From Actinomycetes bacterium (lineage in GTDB: Bacteria > Actinomycetota > CALGFH01), in assembly GCA_030146615.1 (NCBI GenBank), contig JASLBL010000200.1, positions 1 to 24,454 on the forward strand: 24,454 nt of DNA, in the 5' to 3' direction. Each line of letters begins with the position of its first letter. Position 1 is the stretch's first letter. A program made the position numbers and the translations under genes. Positions 1-9,538 of this stretch are shown here, in pieces. The notes beneath the pieces are model-generated. The model was not told the DNA's origin. It ran no database searches and worked only from the letters and a program-made list of their open reading frames with translations.

Positions 1-187
1 CGGCGGGGGTAGGTGGTCCCGATCGCGAGGGTCCGCCTGGAGCCGGGACGAACGATGACGGGAAGGGCTAACCGCGCGGTAACGACGACACGGCCGAACT
101 GTGCCTCTTCGCCCCGACCTGCGTTCTTGCTAAGGTTCGGCCACAGCGCTCGTCATCCGGTGGGTAGCCTCTCTGGAGGTGGTCAGC
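1..187. other. Left-edge non-coding stretch upstream of the permease
   Basis: I see no convincing gene here. It ends with a good Shine-Dalgarno sequence, GGAGGT at 175-180, in front of the permease ATG at 188. Possible -10 boxes of the TANNNT type are TAAGGT at 131-136 and TAGCCT at 165-170, but neither has a good -35 partner. Confidence 0.4.
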
Positions 188-1651
188 ATGACCGACAGCA
201 TCGACCGCAACCCGGAGGAGCGCCCACCCCCCGGCGCCCCGGGCCACGTCACCAGCATCGAAGATGTTGAGGAGACCCGCCTCAACCGGGTCATCACCCG
301 GCCGATGCTGACCTTCTTCATCCTTGGCGACATCCTCGGCGCCGGCATCTACACGCTCACGGGACGGGTTGCCGGCGACGTCGGCGGGGCCGTCTGGGCG
401 TCGTTCCTGGTGGCGTTCGCCCTCGCCTTCGTGACCGCCTTCGCCTACCTCGAGCTGGTGACCAAGTACCCGCGGGCGGCCGGCGCCGCGCTCTACGTCC
501 ACCGTGCCTTCGCCATCAGCATCCTCAGCTTCCTGGTCACGGTCGCCGTCATGGCCTCGGGGGTGACCTCGGCGTCGTTCGCGGCCACCGCCATCGGCGG
601 CCGCTACTTCACCGGGTTGACCAACGTCGCCAACCCGCCCACCGTCCTGATCGCCATCCTGGTCATCTCCCTGGTGGCCGCGGTCAACTACTGGGGCGTC
701 GGCGAGTCGATCAGGATCAACATCGCCATCACTTTCATCGAGCTCCTCGGGCTGTTGGTCATCGTCGCCATCGGCATCTACGTGCTGCTCAGCGGCGACG
801 GCAACCCCGGCCAGGCGTTCGAGTTCAAGAACTCCGGCTTCGGGGCACTCACCGGCGTGGTCGCGGGGGCGGCGACCGGGTTCTACGCCTTCATCGGCTT
901 CGAGGACTCGGTGAACATGGCCGAAGAGGTCCGCGACCCGGTCCGGAGCTTCCCCCCGGCGCTGGTCACCGGCATCGTCGTGGCCAGCATCATCTACCTG
1001 CTGGTCGGGTTCACCGCGGCCATGACCGTGCCGCTGGACGTCCTCACCGAGTCGACCGGCCCGCTGCTCGAGATCGTCAGGATCGGGGTCCCCGACCTCA
1101 ACATCGACCGGCTGTTCTCGGGCATCGCCATGATCGCGGTGTCCAACACGATGCTGATCAACATGCTGATGGCGTCACGCCTGCTGTACGGGATGGCCAA
1201 CCAGGGCGTGCTCCCGGCCTGGTTCGGCGCGGTATCGCCGCGGCGAACACCGTGGTTCGCGATCATCTTCACCACCGTCCTCTCGTACGCGCTGATCCTG
1301 ACCTCCGACGCCTTCACCAACCTGGCCGAGACCACCGTCCTGCTTCTCACCGGCGTGTTCCTGCTGGTCAACATCTGCGTGCTCGTCCTCAGGCGCGACC
1401 CGGTGGCTCACGACCACTTCGTGGCCCCCACCTTCGTGCCGGTCATCGGGGCGGTCGTGTCCGCGATCTTCCTGCTGCCGCTGGACCGTGATGGCGCCGT
1501 CTACATCCTGGCCATCTGGCTGCTGGTCGGCGGCCTGGTGCTCTGGGCGGTCAACTACGCGGTGACCAGGCGGACCGGCACGGTGGTGGTGGAAGAGGCG
1601 GACCTGACCCCCGGGCGGGGGGACGACCGCGGCCCCGGCGACCGGCCGTGA
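188..1651 (+). CDS. APC-superfamily amino acid permease
   Basis: This is a polytopic inner-membrane transporter, predicted to move amino acids or related amines in symport or exchange. The roughly 487-residue protein is the usual APC length. It opens with a charged cytoplasmic tail, followed by about 12 hydrophobic segments. The first segment carries GAGIYTLTGR, the unwound helix-1 region that binds the substrate backbone in this family. A GFYAFIGFEDSVNMAEEV stretch near the middle matches the conserved helix 6 region of cationic and neutral amino acid permeases. The ATG at 188 is chosen because GGAGGT lies 7 bases upstream; a GTG at 179 would sit inside that ribosome-binding site. The gene stands alone before lysS. 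The substrate cannot be read from the sequence. Confidence 0.85.
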   Translation: MTDSIDRNPEERPPPGAPGHVTSIEDVEETRLNRVITRPMLTFFILGDILGAGIYTLTGRVAGDVGGAVWASFLVAFALAFVTAFAYLELVTKYPRAAGAALYVHRAFAISILSFLVTVAVMASGVTSASFAATAIGGRYFTGLTNVANPPTVLIAILVISLVAAVNYWGVGESIRINIAITFIELLGLLVIVAIGIYVLLSGDGNPGQAFEFKNSGFGALTGVVAGAATGFYAFIGFEDSVNMAEEVRDPVRSFPPALVTGIVVASIIYLLVGFTAAMTVPLDVLTESTGPLLEIVRIGVPDLNIDRLFSGIAMIAVSNTMLINMLMASRLLYGMANQGVLPAWFGAVSPRRTPWFAIIFTTVLSYALILTSDAFTNLAETTVLLLTGVFLLVNICVLVLRRDPVAHDHFVAPTFVPVIGAVVSAIFLLPLDRDGAVYILAIWLLVGGLVLWAVNYAVTRRTGTVVVEEADLTPGRGDDRGPGDRP

Positions 1652-1682
1652 GCTAGGGAGCGGGCGGGCGCCCTCCCTCGGG

Positions 1683-1688
1683 TAGCAT
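1683..1688 (+). promoter_or_regulatory. Candidate -10 box for lysS
   Basis: TAGCAT fits the actinobacterial TANNNT -10 form and overlaps the upstream in-frame ATG at 1687. A transcript from here would start near 1695. That excludes the ATG at 1687 as the start and supports the GTG at 1732. No clear -35 was seen. The same TAGCATGC string precedes the MFS gene at 5976. Confidence 0.35.
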
Positions 1689-1731
1689 GCGGGCCGGAAG
1701 GACCACCGCCACCCGAGGAGCCGCCCGGCCC

Positions 1732-3225
1732 GTGCCAGAGGACGAAGACCGCTCCGCGGTCGAGCAGGCACGCCGGGCCAAGCTGGCCCGGCTACGGGCG
1801 GCCGGGATCGACGCCTTCCCGGTCGGCTTCCGTCGCACCCACACCCTCGACGAGGTCCGCCGGGGCTGGGACCAGCAGCTGGAACCCGGCGAGGAGTCCG
1901 ACGACGTCGTCCGGGTGGCCGGCCGGATTGTGCTCAAGCGCGCCATGGGCCGGCTCGCCTTCTGGACCCTGCGCCACGACGGTCACGAGCTCCAGGTGAT
2001 GCTGACCGCCGGCGCCCTTGGCCGCGACCAGTTCGAGGTCGTGCTCGATCTGGACGTCGGCGACTGGGTCGGCGTCCAGGGCCCGGTGATCAAGACCAAG
2101 AAGGGCGAGCTGTCGGTCAAGGCGACCGAGGTGTACCTGCTCGGCAAGTCCCTGCGGCCCCTGCCCGACAAGTGGAAGGGCCTGACCGACGTCGAGGTCC
2201 GCTCCCGCCAGCGCGAGCTCGACCTGGCCGTCAACCCGGACGCCCTGCGGACCATGCGGGTCCGCTCCCGGGTGATGCGGTCGCTGCGCGAGTCAATGCA
2301 GCGGCGGGGCTTCCTGGAGGTCGAGACCCCGATCCTCAACCCGGTCCCCGGCGGCGCCCTGGCCCGGCCGTTCGTCACCCACCACAACGCCCTCGACACC
2401 GACCTCTACCTGCGGGTGGCCAGCGAGCTGTACCTGAAGCGGCTGCTGGTCGGCGGCGTGGACCGGGTGTTCGAGCTGGGGCGGATGTTCCGCAACGAGG
2501 GCATCGACACCACCCACAACACCGAGTTCACCATGCTCGAGTCGAACTCGGCCTTCCAGGACTACCGGGACATGATGGAGCTGGCCCGCGGGGTCATCGT
2601 GGAGGCGGCCGACGCCGCCGGGGTCGGGCGCCGCCTGACCTACCAGGACCGGGAGATCGACCTGGGCGGCGACTGGGGCGAGGTCACCCTGCTCGACGCC
2701 GTCCGGGAGGCCATCGGCCAGCCCGACCTGGCCTACGACTGGCCGCTGAACCGGGTCCGGGAGCTGTGCGACAAGCACGACGTGGCCTGGGAGCCCGGCT
2801 GGGGCGCGGGCAAGCTGGTCCTGGAGCTGTACGAGAAGCACGCCGAGCGCCGGATCACCGACCCGACCTTCGTGACCGACTACCCGGTCGAGGTCTCGCC
2901 CCTGGCCCACCCGCACCGCGACGACCCGTTCGTCACCGAGCGGTTCGAGCTGATCATCGGGGGGCGGGAGTACGCCAACTGCTTCTCGGAGCTGACCGAC
3001 CCCGGCGAGCAGCGGGCCCGCTTCGAGGAGCAGGCCCTGGCCAAGGCGGCCGGGGACGAGGACGCGATGGTGGTCGACGAGGCCTACCTGCGGGCCCTGG
3101 AGCTCGGCATGCCGCCCAACGCCGGCCTCGGCATCGGGGTCGACCGCCTGGTCATGCTGCTGGCCGGCCTCTCCTCGATCCGCGAGGCCCTGCTGTTCCC
3201 CCAGCTCCGGCCGGAGGAGATGTAG
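1732..3225 (+). CDS. lysS: Lysyl-tRNA synthetase, class II
   Basis: It charges tRNA-Lys with lysine using ATP, in the cytoplasm. The N-terminal part (to about residue 130) is the OB-fold anticodon-binding domain, containing VAGRIVLKRAMGRLAFWTL. The catalytic domain follows. Motif 2 is visible as FRNEGIDTTHNTEFTMLE, and motif 3 as GLGIGVDRLVMLL near the end, closing with SIREALLFPQLRPE as is typical of LysS. The protein is full length at about 497 residues. An in-frame ATG at 1687 would add 15 residues. I prefer GTG 1732 because GAGGAG lies at 1715-1720, because PEDEDRSAVEQARRAKL resembles normal LysS N-termini, and because 1687 lies inside a likely -10 box. clpC follows after about 200 bp; lsr2, often between these two genes in actinobacteria, is absent. 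Confidence 0.95.
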   Translation: MPEDEDRSAVEQARRAKLARLRAAGIDAFPVGFRRTHTLDEVRRGWDQQLEPGEESDDVVRVAGRIVLKRAMGRLAFWTLRHDGHELQVMLTAGALGRDQFEVVLDLDVGDWVGVQGPVIKTKKGELSVKATEVYLLGKSLRPLPDKWKGLTDVEVRSRQRELDLAVNPDALRTMRVRSRVMRSLRESMQRRGFLEVETPILNPVPGGALARPFVTHHNALDTDLYLRVASELYLKRLLVGGVDRVFELGRMFRNEGIDTTHNTEFTMLESNSAFQDYRDMMELARGVIVEAADAAGVGRRLTYQDREIDLGGDWGEVTLLDAVREAIGQPDLAYDWPLNRVRELCDKHDVAWEPGWGAGKLVLELYEKHAERRITDPTFVTDYPVEVSPLAHPHRDDPFVTERFELIIGGREYANCFSELTDPGEQRARFEEQALAKAAGDEDAMVVDEAYLRALELGMPPNAGLGIGVDRLVMLLAGLSSIREALLFPQLRPEEM

Positions 3226-3320
3226 GCGGCCGTCAAGTCCCGACGGCAACCGCCGATGAAGCGGAGACGAAAACGGGAACAGAGCCTGGCATCGAGGCGT
3301 TGACGGAGTAGACCAAGAAC

Positions 3321-3356
3321 GTACCTGGACGTCCTGCAACTCCCGTACGGGACGTC
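3321..3356. promoter_or_regulatory. Direct-repeat and palindrome cluster upstream of clpC
   Basis: GTACCTGGACGTC at 3321-3333 recurs as GTACGGGACGTC at 3345-3356, 24 bp later, differing by a substitution and one indel. Between and overlapping them are perfect palindromes GGACGTCC (3327-3334) and TCCCGTACGGGA (3341-3352). The cluster ends 13 bp before a TATAGT -10 box, so it is well placed to be a regulator site. The regulator is unknown; ClgR and HspR are the usual candidates for clp genes, but I do not recognise their exact boxes. Confidence 0.4.
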
Positions 3357-3369
3357 GGAGGGCCAGGTG

Positions 3370-3375
3370 TATAGT
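3370..3375 (+). promoter_or_regulatory. Candidate -10 box of the clpC promoter
   Basis: TATAGT sits 47 bp before the clpC ATG and is close to the TATAAT consensus. The -35 position (about 3347-3352) reads ACGGGA, which is poor and falls inside the palindrome cluster. That suggests a promoter dependent on an activator or an alternative sigma factor. Confidence 0.45.
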
Positions 3376-3422
3376 CGATTGGCGGCAAGGAACCGCTGCC
3401 GCCGTATCCCTGGGGGTTTGGC

Positions 3423-5912
<2,490 letters not shown>

Positions 5913-5940
5913 GCGTCCACGCTGTCCCACCCCAGGGATA

Positions 5941-5973
5941 GGCGAAGCCCCCGGGATTCCCGGGGGCTTCGCC
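5941..5973 (+). terminator. Strong hairpin terminator after clpC
   Basis: The arms 5941-5956 and 5958-5973 are perfect reverse complements (GGCGAAGCCCCCGGGA and TCCCGGGGGCTTCGCC), giving up to 16 paired positions before allowing for a loop. No U-tract follows, which is common in high-GC actinobacteria. It lies 28 bp after the clpC stop and directly before the MFS promoter. Confidence 0.85.
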
Positions 5974-5975
5974 GT

Positions 5976-5981
5976 TAGCAT
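5976..5981 (+). promoter_or_regulatory. Candidate -10 box for a leaderless MFS transcript
   Basis: TAGCAT ends 7 bases before the ATG at 5989. Transcription would therefore begin at about the A of that ATG, the standard geometry of a leaderless actinobacterial mRNA. No Shine-Dalgarno precedes the gene. Confidence 0.4.
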
Positions 5982-5988
5982 GCCTGCC

Positions 5989-7299
5989 ATGCGCGAGGCG
6001 GTCGGGGGGCGGGTGCTGGGGGCACGGGCGGCCGGGCGGCCGCTCGACCGGCTGGCTTGGGTCCACACGACCAGCACCTTGGGCGACGCCCTGGTCGCGG
6101 TGGCCCTGGCCGGGACGCTGTTCTTCGCCGTCCCGGTGGCCGCGGCCCGGCCCCGGGTGGCCCTCTACCTGCTGCTCACCGTCGCCCCGTTCGCGGTGGT
6201 GGCGCCGCTGCTGGGCCGCCTCCTGGACGGCCGCAGCGGGGCCGGCCGCCTGGCCCTGGCCGCCGCCATGGCCCTGCGGGCCGCCCTGGCCGCCCTGGCC
6301 GTGACCCGCACTCAGTCCCTGCTCCTCTACCCCCTCGCCTTCGGCCTGCTGGTCTGCTCCCGCGCCCACGGCATCAGCCGCACGGCTCTGGTCCCGGAGC
6401 TCATCCAAGGCGACGACCGGGACCTGGTCGCCATCAGCGGCCGCATGGCCAGAGTCGCCGCCCTCGGCGGCACCGCCGGGGCGTTGCTCGGGGTCGGCCT
6501 GGACCGGCTGCTGGGCGGCGGCGCCGTCCTCTGGGCCGCCGCCCTCACGTTCACCACCGGCGCCGCCCTCGCCCTCGCCCTCCCCCGGACACGCCCACCT
6601 GACTCGGCTCCGCGCCGAGCCCCCCGGTGGGGGAGCGTAGGCGATCGCCGGAATCGGGGGAATGGGCTGTCCACAGCCCCCGGCGACCGGATGGATCGGC
6701 GGGCGGCGCGGTTGGCTCGGCCTCCGGGGCGGGTGCGGTTGGGCAGGACGGCGAATGCGATCGTGCGGGCGGTGGGGGGGTTCACGTTGTTCCTGCTGGC
6801 GTTCGAGCTTCGCCGGCAGGGGGTTGGGACTGCTGGGCTGGGGTTGCTGCTGGCTGGGGTTGGGGTGGGTGGGGTGGTGGGGGCGTTCCTGCTGCCGCGG
6901 GCGGCCCGGCTGGTCCGGGAGGACGGGCTGCTGGCCGGGGGGCTGCTGCTGTGCGGGACCACCGCCGGCCTGCTCGCGGGGAGGGTCGGGGTGGCCGCGG
7001 CCGCGGCGGGCGGCCTGGCCATGGGGGGCGGCATCGCCGCCGCCCGGCTGGGGTTCGAGAGCCTGGTCCAGCGGGAGGTCCCCCCGGCCGCTCGGGGCAC
7101 CGCCATCACCCGGGCCGAGACCACCTTCCAGCTCGCGTGGGTCGCCGGGGCCGTCCTCCCTGTCGCCCTGCCCCTGCCCACCACCCCGGCCCTGCTCGCG
7201 GCCGCCGTCGCCTGCCTGGCCGCCGCCACCACCTACACCGTGGGCCTGCTGCGCCTGCGACGGGGCCGCCGCCCTACTCCTCGCGAGGCGCCGCGCTGA
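5989..7299 (+). CDS. MFS-type membrane transporter
   Basis: This is a polytopic membrane protein of about 436 residues, Ala/Gly/Leu-rich with about 10-12 hydrophobic helices in two halves. It resembles MFS exporters; LTVAPFAVVAPLLGRLLDGR matches the helix 2-3 loop motif. The substrate is unknown. A central hydrophilic loop (about residues 200-250), rich in Arg, Pro and Gly, carries a 51-bp repeat also found in an unrelated gene at 17963. The ATG at 5989 is preferred over 5980 because the latter overlaps the TAGCAT -10 box. The 3' end overlaps the convergent tetR gene by 26 bp. The second half, after the repeat, is unusually G-rich in its wobble positions. Confidence 0.7.
   Translation: MREAVGGRVLGARAAGRPLDRLAWVHTTSTLGDALVAVALAGTLFFAVPVAAARPRVALYLLLTVAPFAVVAPLLGRLLDGRSGAGRLALAAAMALRAALAALAVTRTQSLLLYPLAFGLLVCSRAHGISRTALVPELIQGDDRDLVAISGRMARVAALGGTAGALLGVGLDRLLGGGAVLWAAALTFTTGAALALALPRTRPPDSAPRRAPRWGSVGDRRNRGNGLSTAPGDRMDRRAARLARPPGRVRLGRTANAIVRAVGGFTLFLLAFELRRQGVGTAGLGLLLAGVGVGGVVGAFLLPRAARLVREDGLLAGGLLLCGTTAGLLAGRVGVAAAAAGGLAMGGGIAAARLGFESLVQREVPPAARGTAITRAETTFQLAWVAGAVLPVALPLPTTPALLAAAVACLAAATTYTVGLLRLRRGRRPTPREAPR
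6603..6633. repeat. Paired hairpins beside repeat R1 copy A
   Basis: CTCGGC (6603-6608) pairs with GCCGAG (6614-6619). It is followed directly by a C-run/G-run hairpin, CCCCC-CGGT-GGGGG. Both lie inside the MFS coding sequence immediately before the 51-bp repeat. They may be part of the same insertion. Confidence 0.5.
6631..6681 (+). repeat. Repeat R1, copy A (in-frame in the MFS gene)
   Basis: This is one of two 51-bp copies in the window; the other is at 17963-18013. By my count 38 of 51 positions match without gaps. The last 17 bases, GGCTGTCCACAGCCCCC, are identical and contain a near-perfect palindrome (GGCTGT-CC-ACAGCC). The repeat is read in the same frame in both host genes and gives LSTAP at its end. 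CTGTCCACA also lies one base from the actinobacterial DnaA-box consensus TTGTCCACA. Confidence 0.75.
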
Positions 7300-7951
7300 T
7301 GCCCTGGAGCAGCCAGCGCAGTCCGGCGTGGAAGTGGCGGTCGGTGGTGGGCTCGGCGACCTGGCTGGCCAGCCCGCGCATCTCCGGGAACTCGTCCTCC
7401 GGCAGGCCGGCGAAGGCCGCCTCGGCCGCCTCGGCCCGGGCGCCGGCGTCGACCTCCAGCCGCGGCGCCTGGAAGGCGGCGAACCCGAGGGAGTAGGTCA
7501 GCAGGACCCGGAACGCCTCGACCGCCCGATCGCCCTCCAGGCCACCTCGCCGAAGCAGCCTGAAGCTGAGCTCGCCCAGCCGGGCCGCGTTGGGGCCCAG
7601 CCCGGGACGGGCCAGGAACAGCGGCACCAGCCGCGGATGGGCCAGCAGCAGCCGGCGGGAGGCGTCCATCAGCCTGACCAGGCCGTCCCGCCAGTCCCCC
7701 TCGTCGGGGTCGCCGATCTCGACGCCGGCCAGCAGGTCGTCCAGCAGGGCGTCGAGCAGCGCCTCCTTGTCCGAGTAGTAGGTGTAGACGGCGTTGGGCA
7801 CCACGCCCAGCTCGGTGGCCAGGCGGCGCATGGTGAGGCGGTCCACCCCCTCGTCGTCGGCGATCCGGCGGGCGGCCCCGAGCACCGCCTCGCGGGACAG
7901 GCCGGCCCGCTGGCCGGCGGTCCGAGGCCGTGGGCTCTCAGTGCTTGACAT
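7274..7951 (-). CDS. TetR/AcrR-family transcriptional regulator
   Basis: This is a DNA-binding repressor of about 225 residues. The N-terminal helix-turn-helix is visible as LTMRRLATELGVVPNAVYTYYSDKEALLDALL, the classic TetR pattern ending in YxYYxxKEAL. The C-terminal ligand-binding half is Leu/Ala-rich and helical; its ligand is not predictable. The start is ATG at 7951, giving MSSTESPRP. An upstream in-frame extension to 8017 would read through the operator repeats and is rejected. The gene is divergent from the alpha/beta hydrolase across a 58-bp gap that holds two copies of a palindrome. It very likely represses itself and the hydrolase. Its end overlaps the MFS gene. Confidence 0.9.
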   Translation of the reverse strand: MSSTESPRPRTAGQRAGLSREAVLGAARRIADDEGVDRLTMRRLATELGVVPNAVYTYYSDKEALLDALLDDLLAGVEIGDPDEGDWRDGLVRLMDASRRLLLAHPRLVPLFLARPGLGPNAARLGELSFRLLRRGGLEGDRAVEAFRVLLTYSLGFAAFQAPRLEVDAGARAEAAEAAFAGLPEDEFPEMRGLASQVAEPTTDRHFHAGLRWLLQGISAAPREE

Positions 7952-7957
7952 CGACCT

Positions 7958-7991
7958 ATTGTACAACGTACAGTAATTGTACAACGTACAG
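7958..7991. promoter_or_regulatory. Tandem TetR-type operator
   Basis: ATTGTACAACGTACAG occurs twice exactly, at 7958-7973 and 7976-7991, with an 18-bp period. Each copy contains the perfect palindrome TGTAC-AAC-GTACA, the size and form of a TetR dimer site. It is AT-rich compared with everything around it. It fills the gap between the divergent tetR gene and the hydrolase, so it probably overlaps both promoters. Confidence 0.85.
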
Positions 7992-8009
7992 CTCAGGAAG
8001 GGGTTCGGC

Positions 8010-8798
8010 ATGACCAACTACGTTCTCGTCCCCGGGGCCTGGCTCGGCGGCTGGGCCTGGGAGCCGGTGGCCGACCAGCTCCGCCGCCAGGGCCACGAGG
8101 TCCACGCGGTGACGCTGACCGGGCTGGGGGACCGCGCCCACCTGGCCACCCCCGAGGTCGACCTGGACACCTACATCGCCGACGTCGTCGGCCTGGTCGA
8201 GGCCGAGGACCTCGACAACGTCGTCCTGGTCGGCCACAGCTACGCCGGGCACGTGGTCACCGGAGTCGCCGACCGGATCCCCGACCGCATCGGCCTGCTG
8301 GCCTACCTCGACGCGGGACCGAGCCCCGACGGCACCGCCTTCATGGACCTCCAGGCGCCCGAGGCCAGGGAGCTGATCGAGCGGCTGGTGAAGGAGGCCG
8401 GCGAGGGCTGGAAGATCCCGCTGCCCTCGTGGGAGGACCTGGAGGGCGTCATGGGGGCGAGCCTGGAGGGGCTCGGCGACGAGGAGCGGGCCCGCATGCG
8501 GGCCGGCGCCGCCCCCCAGCCGGTCCGCACCTGGACCCAGCCGCTGTCGCTGAAGCACCCGGCCAGCGAGGAGCTCCCCCAGCTGCTGATCAGCTCCAGC
8601 ATCCCGCTCGACCAGGTGCGCCAGATGATCGACAGTGGCCATCCCTGGTTCGCCGCCCTGGCCGGGCCGCAGTGGTCGTTCCTGGAGCTCCCCACCGGCC
8701 ACTGGCCGATGTTCTCGGTCCCGGACGCGCTGGCCTCGCTGCTCGCCGGCCTAGAGGTCCCGGGCCATGGCCACGCCGACCCCCCGGCCGGCCGCTGA
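8010..8798 (+). CDS. Alpha/beta-fold hydrolase
   Basis: This is a soluble serine hydrolase of about 262 residues, resembling the salicylate/methyl-ester esterase and hydroxynitrile lyase branch. YVLVPGAWLGGWAWEPVAD holds the oxyanion-hole strand. GHSYAG gives the nucleophile Ser, and GHWPMFS near the C-terminus gives the catalytic His. The acid residue is probably the Asp in DQVRQM or nearby. ATG 8010 is used because AGGAAGGGG lies about 7 bases upstream; an in-frame ATG at 7977 would lie inside the operator. It is the likely main target of the divergent TetR protein, perhaps in detoxification or catabolism of an ester-like ligand. Confidence 0.88.
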   Translation: MTNYVLVPGAWLGGWAWEPVADQLRRQGHEVHAVTLTGLGDRAHLATPEVDLDTYIADVVGLVEAEDLDNVVLVGHSYAGHVVTGVADRIPDRIGLLAYLDAGPSPDGTAFMDLQAPEARELIERLVKEAGEGWKIPLPSWEDLEGVMGASLEGLGDEERARMRAGAAPQPVRTWTQPLSLKHPASEELPQLLISSSIPLDQVRQMIDSGHPWFAALAGPQWSFLELPTGHWPMFSVPDALASLLAGLEVPGHGHADPPAGR

Positions 8799-8929
8799 CC
8801 GGCTCCAGCGCCCGGCCAGCCTGAGCACGGCCGGGCGGCCAGGCTGGCCGCCAGGGCGCCACCGAAGGCGCGCAGGGCGACCGCGGTGGCCAGCCCGGCG
8901 GTGACCCCGCGGGGCGAGGCCGCGTACGC
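8799..8929. other. Non-coding or remnant stretch
   Basis: No complete gene is present. On the minus strand, about 8815-8915 translates to an Ala/Leu-rich, membrane-helix-like peptide (GLATAVALRAFGGALAASLA) without a proper start or end. It could be the eroded end of a membrane protein gene joined to the GGDEF remnant that follows. Confidence 0.3.
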
Positions 8930-9538
8930 CCTGGGCATCGCCCGGATGGACAGCGACGTCGACGGGGCCGACCAGCTGCTGCGCAACGCCGACCTGGCCA
9001 TGTACCGGGCCAAGGCGGCTGGCCGGGGCGGGTACGAGCGCTACGACCCCGAGATGCACACCGAGCTGGTCCAGCGGGTCCAGCTCGAGAGCGACCTGCG
9101 GCGGGCCCTGGGGGGAGCTGTTCCTCCGCTACCAGCCGACCTTCGATCTCGGCTCGGGCCAGGTCGTCGGGGCCGAGGCCCTGGATCCGGCCGCTCCGGG
9201 CCTGGGTGCTGCGCGAGGCCTGCCGCCGGGCCGCCGAGTGGCAGCGCAACAGCCCGCCCCGGGAGAAGCCGCTGGCCCTCAACATCAACCTGTCCGGCCG
9301 CCAGCTCCAGTTCCCCGAGGTGGTCGACGACATCGCCCAGGCCCTGGAGGAGAGCGGCCTGCCCCCATCCTCGGCCGAGGGGGTCGAGGACTCGGCCCAG
9401 TTCCTGGTCCTGCGCCGGATGGGCTGCGACGTCGGCCAGGGCTACTACTTCGGCCGGCCGATGGACAGCGGGGAGATCAGCCGCCTGCTCGGCGACGACA
9501 TCGCCCCCCCGGCGAAGAGGCCGGCCACCACCGGCTAG
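8930..9538 (+). pseudogene. Remnant of a GGDEF-EAL (cyclic di-GMP) protein
   Basis: These are pieces of a diguanylate cyclase/phosphodiesterase in order but broken. 8930-9112 encodes the end of a GGDEF domain (DGADQLLRNADLAMYRAKAAG). The GGDEF active-site motif itself is missing. After a G6 run near 9112-9117 the frame shifts and the start of an EAL domain appears (ELFLRYQPTFDLGSGQ ... GAEAL). Near 9183 a deletion and frame change remove the next segment, resuming at IRPLRAWVLREACRRAAEW. Near 9370 another deletion removes the catalytic centre, leaving AEGVEDSAQFLVLRRMGCD and the final GYYFGRPM. With no start and at least three lesions it cannot make an active enzyme. The stop overlaps that of the convergent regulator. 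Confidence 0.8.

Noticed and set aside
1687..1731. N-terminal extension of LysS from ATG 1687
   Set aside because: No ribosome-binding site precedes it, it overlaps a likely -10 box, and the 15 residues (RAGRTTATRGAARP) do not resemble LysS.
8815..8915. Minus-strand membrane-helix-like peptide as a separate gene
   Set aside because: It has no start, no ribosome-binding site and breaks frame within about 100 bp. It was recorded only as possible debris.
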